Below, one piece after another: positions 34,693-43,574 of a stretch of 64,000 nucleotides of DNA. The notes beneath the pieces are model-generated. The model had not been told where the DNA came from, ran no database searches, and was given only the letters and a program-made list of their open reading frames with translations. Numbering within the stretch: the first letter of the stretch is position 1; each line of letters opens with the position of its first letter. The translations under genes and the position numbers were made by a program. This DNA is from JADJPO01 sp963750395 (GTDB lineage: Bacteria; Actinomycetota; Actinomycetes; Actinomycetales; Kineosporiaceae), in the NCBI GenBank assembly GCA_963750395.1, contig CAVVQM010000015.1, forward strand, positions 62,001 to 126,000. Direction: 5' to 3'.

Positions 34693-35147
34693 GTGGTTCG
34701 TCCTGCCTTCCTGCCGCCGCGCTCGGCGGCTCCCCGTTCGGAGTCGTCCGGGAGGAGTTCGATGTCGGGCCAGTGTCTCAGGCCCCGGCGGGTGCGTCAG
34801 TTCCTGGCGTCGTCGCACGAGCCCCCCACAACGCACCACCGGCGACCACCCACGGCGGGGGCCGCGGCGCCGCTGGTCAGTCTCAAGGAGCATATGTCCT
34901 GATCGATCCCTGTATGAATCGGCTCCGGGGTCGACAGTGGCCTGAAACGCCGGCCCTACGGGTTCCTCCGACACGCGCCGCACCGTGCTCGCCGGCTGCT
35001 GAACGACTCGCCGCCCCACCGCCCCACCACGCCCCTGACCTGGAATTTTGCTGTTCTTTGAGCAAAGTGGTGGTGCCGTGGGGCCTGGTCGTGGGGAGAA
35101 GTGGAGTACAGTGGGGGAACTGGGCGAGCATGGGTGAGGGGGCGGGG
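34693..35147. other. Divergent intergenic region between moxR and mraZ
   Basis: 455 bp. The left part (to about 35040) shows no convincing gene, only weak overlapping frames. The right part holds an AT-richer patch (35040-35066) and the GTGGGG-type repeats with a TACAGT hexamer (35107-35112), taken as the mraZ control region. Confidence 0.6.
35079..35125 (+). promoter_or_regulatory. MraZ-box direct repeats upstream of mraZ
   Basis: TGGGG (35079), TGGGG (35092), TGGAG (35102), TGGGG (35112) and TGGGC (35121): the middle three are exactly 10 bp apart. In E. coli MraZ represses the dcw operon by binding TGGGN repeats of 10-bp period, so this is a likely autoregulatory operator. A TACAGT -10 candidate is embedded in it. 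Confidence 0.65.
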
Positions 35148-35578
35148 ATGTTCCTCGGCACTCACACCCCCCGTCTCGACGAGAAGGGCCGGCTGATCCT
35201 GCCGGCGAAGTTCCGCGATCAGCTGGAGGACGGCGTGGTGGTGACCAGGGGTCAGGAGCGCTGTCTCTACGTCTTCCCCGTCGCCGAGTTCCAGCGCATC
35301 GCCGGGCAGCTCCGACAGGCGCCGGTGACCAGCAAGCAGGCCCGGGACTACCTGCGCGTGTTCCTCTCCGGTGCCAGTGACGAGGCGATGGACCAGCAGG
35401 GCCGAATCACCATCCCGGCCGGCCTGCGCACCTACGCCGGGCTGGGTCGGGACTGTGCCGTGATCGGCGCGGGTGAACGGGTCGAGATCTGGGACTCCGC
35501 GGCCTGGGAGTCCTACTCGGCGAGCAGGAGGCAGCCTTCGCCGACCAGGCCGAAGAGGTGGTGCCCGGCGTCTTCTGA
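35148..35578 (+). CDS. mraZ: Transcriptional regulator MraZ, frame disrupted near the C-terminus
   Basis: About 143 residues from ATG 35148. Two AbrB-like repeats: MFLGTHTPRLDEKGRLILPA (1-20) and GASDEAMDQQGRITIPAGL (about 70-88), both with the DxxGR motif. MraZ binds TGGGN-type repeats ahead of itself and controls the dcw operon. A base is missing near 35516 (TCC TAC|TC): in the next frame the sequence reads GEQEAAFADQAEEVVPGVF and stops at 35578, the expected C-terminus. Probably sequence error. Confidence 0.9.
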
Positions 35579-35707
35579 GAACGACGCGCGTACGTGCGAG
35601 CACGGCGGTGAGGTCTCCAGCCGCCCGGGATGTCCTGACGCACCTTCCCCGGTGTCAGGCCGTCCGGTCGGAGCGGATGGAGACCTGACCGCCTCTGCTC
35701 CTCAGGG

Positions 35708-35729
35708 TCGATCGCTCTGCCGCGATCGA
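35708..35729. repeat. Perfect 8-bp hairpin between mraZ and rsmH
   Basis: TCGATCGC-TCTGCC-GCGATCGA. It lies in the 185-bp gap between mraZ and rsmH, 34 bp before the rsmH start, and may attenuate or stabilise the dcw transcript. No U-tract follows, so it is not a classical terminator. Confidence 0.6.
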
Positions 35730-35763
35730 TCTTCGTGGTGGAAGCCGGTGGTGGGAGGGTCGA

Positions 35764-36775
35764 GTGAGCAACGGCGTCAAGCCTGCCGCGCCGGACGGGC
35801 GTCGCCACGTCCCGGTCCTGCTCGAGCGCTGCGTCGAACTGCTCGCGCCGGCACTGGACCACCCGGGCAGCATCGTCGTGGACGCCACCCTCGGCATGGG
35901 CGGGCACGCCGAGGCCCTGTTGTCCCGCTGCCCGCAGGCCGCGCTGATCGGCATCGACCGGGACCCCCAGGCCCTCGAGATCGCCGGACGGCGTCTGGCC
36001 GGCTTCGGCGAGCGGGTGGAACTGGTGCACGCCGTCCACGACCGGATGGTCGAGGTGTTGCGCGGGCGCGGCCTGACCCAGGTGGACGCCGTCCTGCTCG
36101 ACCTGGGCGTGTCGTCCCTGCAGTTGGACGAGGTCGACCGCGGCTTCTCCTACTCGGCCGACGCACCGCTGGACATGCGCATGGATCCCAGCGCGGAGTT
36201 GACCGCCGCCGACGTGCTCAACACCTACTCGGTCGCCGACCTGACCCGTGTGCTGCGTGACTACGGCGAGGAACGGTTCGCCCGCCGGATCGCCCAGGAG
36301 GTGGTGCGGCAGCGGCAGCGGGAGCCGTTCAGCCGCAGCGAGCGACTGGTCGACGTGGTGCGGTCGTCGATCCCCGCGCCGGCCCGTCGGCACGGGGGGC
36401 ACCCCGCCAAACGCACCTTCCAGGCTCTGCGGATCGAGGTCAACGCCGAACTGGACACCCTGGCCGCGGTGATCCCGGCCGCCCTGCGCCAGCTGGCCGT
36501 GGGGGGCCGCATGGTCGTCATGTCCTACCACTCGTTGGAGGACCGCATCGTGAAGCGCGCCTTCGCCGAGGGGGCGCGCAATTCCGGCTCCGCCGGACCT
36601 GCCCGTCGAGCTACCCGAGCATGCGCCCTGGCTGCGGCTGCTGACCCGCGGGGCCGAGGTCGCCGACGAGCGCGAGGCCGCAGCCAACCCACGGGCCGCG
36701 TCGGTGCGCCTGCGCGCCGTCGAACGGATCCATCGCGAAGAACGCACCCACCACGGCAAGGAGAACGTCGCATGA
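35764..36775 (+). CDS. rsmH: 16S rRNA (cytosine(1402)-N(4))-methyltransferase RsmH, frame disrupted once
   Basis: About 336 residues from GTG 35764. SAM site VDATLGMGGHAEALL (about 39-53), DLGVSSLQLDE, GFSYSADAPLDMRMD, then HPAKRTFQALRIEVN and MVVMSYHSLEDRIVK, all typical RsmH/MraW blocks. It methylates C1402 in the ribosomal P site. An extra base near 36586 (TCCG[G]CTCCG) shifts the last 60 codons; the corrected frame reads PPDLPVELPEHAPW and ends at TGA 36773-36775, overlapping the ftsL ATG. Without the correction the frame runs on into ftsL as one long false fusion. Confidence 0.92.
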
Positions 36776-37372
36776 GCGCAGCCACCGCCAGGGCAACCCG
36801 TGCAACGCCCCGCCCAGCGGGCCCGGGCGCGGCCCGATCCAGGCGCACCGGGCTGCAGCTGGTGCAGGCGCCGCACCGGCTACGCAGCCGTGCCGCGCTG
36901 GTCTCGGTCAGCATCGTGGCGCTCTCGCTCGGTCTGGTGGCCCTCCTCGTGCTCGCCGTCAGCCTGCAGCGCGGTGCCTACGAGATGCGGGCCCTCCGAG
37001 CGCAGACGCTGGCGCTGACCGAGCAGGAGCAGGCCCTCAGCGAGTCGATCGCGGTTCTGCAGGCGCCGCGGGCGCTGTCCGCCCAGGCCCGCGAACTCGG
37101 CATGGTGCCGGCCGCCAACGTCGCGGTCATCCGGATCAGTGACGGCGCAGTCCTGGGCGAAGCCGCCCCGGCCACCCGTCCGCCGCAGATCCGCACGGCC
37201 GTCCCGGCGGCGAGGCCGAGTGCCCCCGCGAAGCCCGCCGCCGAGCCCGCGACGAAGCCCGCCGCCGAGCCCGCGACGAAGCCTGCCGCCGAGCCCGCGA
37301 CGAAGCCTGCCGCCGAGCCCCGCGAAGCCTGACGCCGACCCCGCGAAGCCTGCCGCCGCGGTGGGGAACTGA
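36772..37372 (+). CDS. ftsL: Cell division protein FtsL, repeat-rich tail with one frame break
   Basis: Small bitopic septum protein that joins FtsQ, FtsB-like DivIC and FtsWI. Basic N-terminus, one helix (about 44-65, VSIVALSLGLVALLVLAVSL), then a leucine-zipper-like coiled coil (about 70-110), matching actinobacterial FtsL, with ELGMVPAANVAVI before the tail. The tail is a Lys-Pro-Ala-Glu octad repeat. As given the frame stops at 37332; removing one G at 37317 restores GCC GAC CCC GCG AAG, the same sequence as the next repeat, and extends the protein to 37372, eleven bases before the ftsI TTG. I therefore place the end at 37372. Confidence 0.8.
37231..37320. repeat. 24-bp in-frame tandem repeats in ftsL
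   Basis: Three and three-quarter copies of AAGCCYGCCGCCGAGCCCGC-GACG (37231, 37255, 37279, 37303) encode KPAAEPAT units at the C-terminus of FtsL. A related 15-bp GACCCCGCGAAGCCT element follows to 37360. Confidence 0.85.
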
Positions 37373-37382
37373 GGAGGAGGCG

Positions 37383-39341
37383 TTGCCGACCCCCACCGAC
37401 TCGCGCGCCCGGACCCCGCGCCCCGCCCGGGGCGCCGCGGCCGCGCGTCCGGCCCGTCCCCAGTCCACGACGCGCCGTCCCCAGTCCACGACGCGCCGTC
37501 CCCAGGACGGATCCACACGCACCACCGGACGACCGGTCCGCCGTCCCGCGTCGCCCCCGCGTCGTCCTGCGCCCCCGCGGCGTCAGCCCCGGCCCCCGGC
37601 CGACCCCACCCGCCGGATGCGGGTGGCCCTCGTCCTGATGCTGTTCGTGCTGAGCATGTTCGGCGGCCGGCTGATCCAGCTGCAGGGGCTGGACGCCTCG
37701 GCGCTGGCCGCGGAGGCCATGAGCGCCCGGGGCGCCACCGTGGACCTGCTGGCCAAGCGGGGCGACATCACCGACTCCTCCGGAGCGGTCCTGGCGACCA
37801 CGGTCGACCGACGCGACATCCTCGTCGATCAGACCCTGGTCGGACGGGTACCAGCGGGTGGAGGGTCAGACCGTTGTCGAGGCGGGGCTGAACGGTGCCG
37901 CGCAGGACCTTGCCCCGCTGCTCGGTCTGAGCGTCGAGGTGACGCGGCAGCGGCTGACCGGGACCAACCGCGGGTACACGCTCGCCGCCGACGTCACTCC
38001 CGACCTGGCCCGCCGGGTGCTGCGTCTGGCGATACCGGGCATCAACACCCAGCAGGCGAGCCGCCGGGTCTACCCGGGCGGCGATCGGCCGCCAACGTGC
38101 TCGGATTCGTCTCGGCCGACAACGTCGCCTACGGCGGCGTCGAGGGCGCCTTCGACGCCACCCTGGCCGGCACCCCGGGGTCCATCAGCTACGAGCAGGC
38201 CAAGGACGGCACCCGGATCCCGACCGGGATCATCAACGAGATCGATCCGTCGGACGGCGGCAGCGTCCGGCTGACCATCGACCGGGACCTGCAGTGGACG
38301 GCCCAGCGGCTGATCGCCGATCAGGTCCAGGCGACCGAGGCGGAGTCCGGGTCGATCGCCGTGGTGAACCCGAAGACCGGAGAGGTCCTGGCACTGGCGA
38401 CGTCACCCACGTTCGACCCGAACCAGCCGGGCGATGCCGACGTCGCCGACCGCGGAGACCGGGCCCTGCTCGACGTGTTCGAGCCCGGCTCGACCTCGAA
38501 GGTGATCACCATGTCCGCGGTGCTGGAGGAGGGCATGGCCGAACCCCTCGACCCATGTCACCGTCCCCGGCCGGCTCGAGCGCTCGGACCGCAGCTTCCG
38601 GGACTGCCGAGGAGCACGGGCACCGAACAGCTGACCGCGGCCGGCGTGCTGGCCAAGTCCAGCAACATCGGCACGATCCTGCTCGGGGAGAAGGTCCCGC
38701 CCGCGGACGATGGAGGGGTACCTGCGCAAGTTCGGACTCGGGTCCGCCGAGCGGCATCGGCCTGCCGGAGTCCCCCGGGATCCTGGCCCCGGCCGCGGAC
38801 TGGGACGGCTCCCAGCGCTACACCGTGCTGTTCGGCCAGGGCCTGTCGGTCAACACGCTTCAGTCGGCCCAGGTCTTCGCCACCATCGCCAACGACGGCG
38901 TGCGGGTCCGCCCGCGGGTGGTGGCCGGCTACACCGAGCCCGACGGCACCTACCACGCGAACGCCTCGGCCGACCCGGTACAGGTGATCAGCGCCAAGAC
39001 CGCCCGCACCCTGCGCCAGATGATGGAGGGCGTGGTCGTCGAGGGCGGCACGGCTCTCAAGGCGGCGGTGCCGGGCTACCGGGTGGCCGGCAAGACCGGT
39101 ACGGCTCAGCGGGCGGTCGACGGCGGCTACCGGGGCTACACCGCCAGCTTCATCGGCATGGCTCCGGCGGACGATCCCGAGTTGGTCGTCGCCGTGGTGC
39201 TCCAGAGCCCGGTCAAGGGCCACTACGGCGGGGAGGTCGCCGGCCCCGTCTTCCGTGACGCTGATGACCTACGCACTGGCCCACCGGGCGATCCCGCCGA
39301 GCGCATCCGAGGCGACGCCCATCCCTAGCACCTGGGACTGA
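37383..39341 (+). CDS. ftsI: Peptidoglycan transpeptidase FtsI (PBP3), frame disrupted at eight sites
   Basis: Septal class B penicillin-binding protein. TTG 37383 is preceded by GGAGGAGG. Residues 1-80 are basic and Pro-rich and contain a 21-bp duplication (37458-37499, PQSTTRR twice); one helix follows (MRVALVLMLFVLSMFGG). All catalytic motifs are visible in different frames: SxxK in FEPGSTSKVITM, SxN in LAKSSNIGT and KTG in VAGKTGTAQ. Frame breaks: extra base near 37847, missing base near 38085, extra bases near 38550, 38606, 38619, 38709, 38741 and 39260. Correcting them gives one protein of about 650 residues ending at TGA 39339-39341. The net shift is zero, as required. An essential gene with intact residues at every site: I infer sequence error. 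Confidence 0.9.
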
Positions 39342-39346
39342 ACGGG

Positions 39347-39352
39347 TAGCCT
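39347..39352 (+). promoter_or_regulatory. -10 element of a leaderless promoter for murE
   Basis: TAGCCT is followed by six bases and GTG 39359. It implies an internal transcription start in the dcw cluster between ftsI and murE. Confidence 0.55.
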
Positions 39353-39358
39353 CGCGAC

Positions 39359-40932
39359 GTGCCGATCCCCGGTGGCCCCCGCCCCACGCACCTCCCCGCG
39401 CGAGCCCTGCGCGAGGTCGCCGAACAGGCCGGCGCCCAGCTGGTGGGCGTGGCGGCCCAGGACGAGGACGTGGCCGTCAGCGGGGTGACCCTGGGCTCGG
39501 CCTCGGTCCGCCCCGGCGACCTCTACGCGGCACTGCCCGGTCGGCGCAGGCACGGCGGCGACTTCGCCGTGGCCGCCGCTCGGGCCGGAGCCGTCGCCGT
39601 CCTGACCGACCCGGAGGGTGCGCACAGGGCCGCCGGCAGCGGTCTGCCGATGCTGGTCGTGCCGGAACCACGCGCCGCGCTGGGCCCGCTGGCCGCTTGG
39701 CTGTACGGCCGTCCGGCGGAACGCCTGCAGACCCTCGCGGTGACCGGGACCAACGGCAAGACCACCACGACGTACCTGCTGGACGGCGCGCTGCGCGCCC
39801 TGGGACGGCGCACCGGCCTGATCGGCACCGTGAACCTGCGGATCGGGGAGGAGCGAGGTGCCGGCCACCGGGACCACCCCCGAGGCCCCCGACCTGCATG
39901 CCCTGCTCGCGGTGATGGTCGAGCACCACGTCGACACCTGCTCACTGGAGGTCTCCAGCCACGCCCTGGACCAGCACCGGGTCGACGGCCTGACCGTCGA
40001 CGTGGCCGCGTTCACCAACCTGTCCCAGGATCACCTCGACCATCACGGCGACATGGAGTACTACTTCGCGGCCAAGGCGCGCGCTGTTCCGCCCGGGCGC
40101 CGCCCACGCAGCCGTGATCTGCGTGGACGACGAGTGGGGCCGCCGGCTGGCTGGACATGGTCGACCTGCCGCTGACCACCGTGGCCACCCGGGCCGTCGT
40201 CGGTGCCCCGCGTGGGCGCCACTGGCAGGTCCTCGACGTGGACGACGGTGGGCTGCGGCCGACGGCGCGGGTGCTCGACACCGTCCGGCGAGCGGCTCGA
40301 GGTGACCTCGCCGCTGCCGGGGGACTTCAACGTGACCAACACGGTGCTGGCGCTGGCGATGCTGGCCGAACTCGGCGTGCCGGTCCGGGACGGCGCCGCG
40401 GCACTGGCCGCCGCAGGCCCGGTGCCCGGCCGGATGGAGCGGGTCGCCGCCGGTCATCGCAGCGGCGAGCCGGTGGGGGTGGTCGACTACGCCCACACGC
40501 CCGCCGCGGTCAGGGCGGCACTGGCCACCGTGCGCTCGCAGGCCAAGCCGTTGGTCGTGGTGCTGGGTGCGGGCGGCGATCGGGACCATGAGAAGCGTCC
40601 GCTGATGGGCGAGGCCGCGGCGCTCGCGGACCTGGTGGTGATCACCGACGACAACCCACGCTCGGAGGACCCCGCCCTGATCCGAGCCGCGCTGCGCGCC
40701 GGCGCCGAACGGGCTGCCGCCGTCTCCGGTGCCGAGGTGATCGAGATCGCCGATCGCCACGAGGCGATCGCCGAGGCGGTGCGCCGCGCGTGGACCGCGG
40801 CCGGTACCGGCGTCGTCCTGGTCGCCGGCAAGGGTCACGAGAGCGGCCAGCGAGATCGCCGGGGTCACCCTGCCGTTCGACGACCGTGTGGTGCTGGCGC
40901 GCGCGCTGGCCGAGGCGGGTGGATCGCGATGA
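39359..40932 (+). CDS. murE: UDP-N-acetylmuramyl-tripeptide synthetase MurE, frame disrupted at five sites
   Basis: Adds the third amino acid (meso-diaminopimelate in most actinobacteria) to UDP-MurNAc-L-Ala-D-Glu. About 523 codons from GTG 39359. Mur ligase ATP loop LAVTGTNGKTTTTYLL (about 125-140); VPATGTTPEAPDLHALL; EVSSHALDQHRVDGL; FTNLSQDHLDHHGDMEYYFAAKAR; VVDYAHTPAAVRAAL; ITDDNPRSEDP, the last matching the DNPR motif of diaminopimelate-adding enzymes. Extra bases near 39853, 40083, 40153, 40283 and 40850 break the frame; five corrections bring it exactly to TGA 40930-40932, overlapping murF. Sequence error is likely. Confidence 0.92.
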
Positions 40933-42378
40933 TCCCGATGACGCTCGCCGATCTCGCCGAGGCGGTCGACGGCCGCCTGGCCGGCGGCGTCTCGCCGCAG
41001 GACGTCGTCTCCGGTCCGGTGGTCATCGACTCCCGGCAGGCCGGACCGGGATCGTTGTTCGTGGCCCTGCCCGGGGCACGGGTGGACGGGCACCGGTTCG
41101 CCGCCTCCGCGCACCGCACCGGAGCCGTGGCGGTGCTGGCGGCCCATGAGGTCGAGGCCCCCTGCGTGGTCGTCGAGGATCCGGTCCTCGCACTCGGTCG
41201 GCTGGCCCGCGCCGTCCGGGACCGGCTGCCCGGCCTGCACGCCGTCGGGATCACCGGCTCGAGCGGCAAGACCAGCACCAAGGACCTGCTCGCCCGGGTG
41301 CTCCCCGAGCTGGGTCCGACCGTGGCACCGCAGAACTCCTTCAACAACGAGATCGGGGTGCCGCTGACCGTGCTCCGCTGCGAGGACTCGACGCGGTACC
41401 TGGTCAGCGAGATGGGTGCCCGGGCGATCGGCAACATCCGGTACCTGTGCGACATCGTCGCCCCGCAGGTGGCCGTGGTGCTCAACGTCGGGATGGCGCA
41501 CGTCGGGGAGTTCGGCGGGCGCGAGGCGACCGCCGAGGCCAAGGGTGAGCTCGTCGAGGCGCTGCCCGCCGACGGGCTGGCGGTGCTGAACGCCGACGAC
41601 GACCTGGTCGCCGCGATGGCCGCGAGGACCACCTCCCGGACCGTGTTCGTCGGCCGTTCGCCGCGCGCCGACGTCCAGGCCCGTGGACGTCCGCCTGGAC
41701 GGCGTCGCCCGCGCCACGTTCACCCTGGTCAGCCTTCTTCCCGGTCGTTCCGGCCAGGTCGAGGTCGCCCTGCCGGTGCACGGTGAGCACCACGTCGCGA
41801 ACGCCCTGGCGGCCGCCGCGGTGGCCCTGGACGCCGGGATGGACCTACCGGTGCTGGGGCAGGCCCTGAGCCGGGCGGGCGTCGGCAGCGCCGGTCGCAT
41901 GCAGATCACCGTTCGCCCGGATCAGGTGGTGGTCATCGACGACTCCTACAACGCCAACCCGGACTCCGTCACCGCCGCCCTGCAGGCACTGGTGCACACC
42001 GAGCCGCCCCAGGCCCCGGTCGGGCGCCGCTGGGCCGTGCTCGGGGAGATGCTCGAACTGGGCGAGGACTCTGATTCCGAGCATGAGCGGATCGGGACGC
42101 TCGCCGTCCGGCTCGGGGTCGATCGGGTGCTCTCGGTCGGTGCCGGCGGCTCTGCGTACCGGGCGCCCGTCCAGGCCCGCGATGTGCCGGAGGCACTCAG
42201 AATCCTGCACAGCGAGTTGCGGTCCGGTGACGTGGTGTTGATCAAGGCCTCGCGAGCCGTCGGTCTGGACGCCGTGGCGCGTGGCCTGCTCGAATCCGGG
42301 GCCGCCAGCGGGCAGGATGTGGCGGCGGCCCGTCCGGGCCCGGGGCCCGATATCGAGTCTGGGGAGGTCCTGGCGTGA
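40929..42378 (+). CDS. murF: UDP-MurNAc-tripeptide-D-alanyl-D-alanine ligase MurF, frame disrupted once
   Basis: Adds D-Ala-D-Ala to the precursor. About 483 codons from ATG 40929 (ATGA overlap with murE; a second ATG is three codons on). ATP loop ITGSSGKTSTKDLLARVL; NSFNNEIGVPLTVL; SEMGARAIGNIRYLCDI; NVGMAHVGEFG; and in the second frame HGEHHVANALAAAAVAL and VIDDSYNANPDSV. An extra G at 41685-41686 (CGT[G]GAC) splits it; the corrected join reads RADVQARDVRLDG. Ends at TGA 42376-42378, overlapping the mraY GTG. Confidence 0.92.
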
Positions 42379-43457
42379 AGACGGTCGTCATCGCGGCCGC
42401 GGTCGCCATGGTGTGTTCCCTGTTCGGCACCCCGCTGTACATCCGTTTCCTGGTCCGTCGCGGCTTCGGCCAGTTCATCCGGGACGACGGTCCGACCGCC
42501 CACCACACCAAGCGCGGCACCCCCACCATGGGCGGTGCGGTGATCATCGGCGCCACCCTGGCCGGCTACGGTGTCGCGCACGCCGTGACGGTCTGGACGC
42601 CGACCCTGTCCGGCCTGTTGGTGCTCTTCCTCATGGTCGGCCTCGGTTTCGTCGGGTGGCTCGACGACTACATCAAGATCTCCAAGCAGCGCAGCCTCGG
42701 ACTGCGGGCCGCCCCGAAACTGATCGGCCAGTCCCTGGTCGCGGTGATCTTCGCCGTGGTGGCGCTCACCGTCGACAGCGGCGAGCGGCTGACACCGGCC
42801 TCGACGCACATCTCCTTCATCCGCGACACCCCGATCGACCTGGGCTTCGCCGGGGCGGGGGTCGGCCTGGTCCTGTTCGTGGTCTGGGCGCTGATCATGA
42901 TCGCCGGGACCAGCAACGGCGTGAATCTGACCGACGGGCTGGACGGACTGGCCAGTGGGGCCACGGTCGCCGTCGCCGGGTCCTACCTGTTGATCGGCAC
43001 CTGGCAGTCCAACCAGTCCTGCAGCAGGCTCCCGATCGCCCAGTGCTACGACGTGCGCGATCCGCTCGACCTCGCGGTGGTCTCGGCATGCCTGCTGGGC
43101 GCGACCTTCGGCTTCCTGTGGTGGAACGCCTCCCCGGCCAAGATCTTCATGGGTGACACCGGCTCGCTGGCCCTCGGCGGCGCCCTGGCCGGGCTGGCCA
43201 TCCTGACCCGCACCGAACTCCTGCTGGTGATCCTCGGCGGACTGTTCGTGCTCATCCTGCTCTCGGTGGTCATCCAGGTCGGCTCGTTCAAGATGACCGG
43301 CAAGCGGGTCTTCCGGATGGCTCCGTTGCAGCACCACTTCGAGCTCGCGGGCTGGAACGAGGTCACGATCGTGATCAGGTTCTGGATCATCGCCGGCATG
43401 TTCTGCGGCCTCGGACTGGGCATCTTCTACGCGGAGTGGGTGGTGGGCAGCCAGTGA
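42375..43457 (+). CDS. mraY: Phospho-N-acetylmuramoyl-pentapeptide transferase
   Basis: 360 residues, about ten helices, intact frame, GTG 42375 overlapping the murF stop. Transfers phospho-MurNAc-pentapeptide to undecaprenyl phosphate, giving lipid I at the inner membrane face. Motifs: DDGPTAHHTKRGTPTMGGAV (about 38-57), GFVGWLDDYIKI with the DDxxK pair, NLTDGLDGLASG, FMGDTGSLALGG, and MAPLQHHFELAGW near the C-terminus. MurD would normally follow; here the next gene is ftsW. Confidence 0.97.
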   Translation: MKTVVIAAAVAMVCSLFGTPLYIRFLVRRGFGQFIRDDGPTAHHTKRGTPTMGGAVIIGATLAGYGVAHAVTVWTPTLSGLLVLFLMVGLGFVGWLDDYIKISKQRSLGLRAAPKLIGQSLVAVIFAVVALTVDSGERLTPASTHISFIRDTPIDLGFAGAGVGLVLFVVWALIMIAGTSNGVNLTDGLDGLASGATVAVAGSYLLIGTWQSNQSCSRLPIAQCYDVRDPLDLAVVSACLLGATFGFLWWNASPAKIFMGDTGSLALGGALAGLAILTRTELLLVILGGLFVLILLSVVIQVGSFKMTGKRVFRMAPLQHHFELAGWNEVTIVIRFWIIAGMFCGLGLGIFYAEWVVGSQ

Positions 43458-43574
43458 GCGCGACACGCGCCGTCGGTCGTGGCAGGTGGCGGGCGCGTCC
43501 GTGACACTGACCCTGTGAACCCACCCCCGTCATCGCCGCCGCGGATCCTCTCGCGACGTCCGGGGGTCTGAGCG
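43458..43574 (+). other. Gap at the position normally held by murD
   Basis: 117 bp separate mraY from ftsW. A 20-codon frame begins at GTG 43454, overlapping the mraY stop as a next gene would, and ends at 43516; its first residues (VSATRAVGRGRWRA) could be a murD stub but the ATP-binding and catalytic parts are absent. Either murD has moved elsewhere, or the sequence here is deleted or collapsed. Confidence 0.5.

Noticed and set aside
35764..37332. Single long frame that would fuse RsmH to FtsL
   Set aside because: It arises only because an extra base in rsmH puts its tail in the wrong frame; the RsmH C-terminus and its stop are visible in the next frame, and ftsL has its own ATG.
37383..40932. 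Programmed ribosomal frameshifting in ftsI and murE
   Set aside because: Sites share no slippery codon, stop codon or downstream structure, and go in both directions; up to eight events per gene would be needed.
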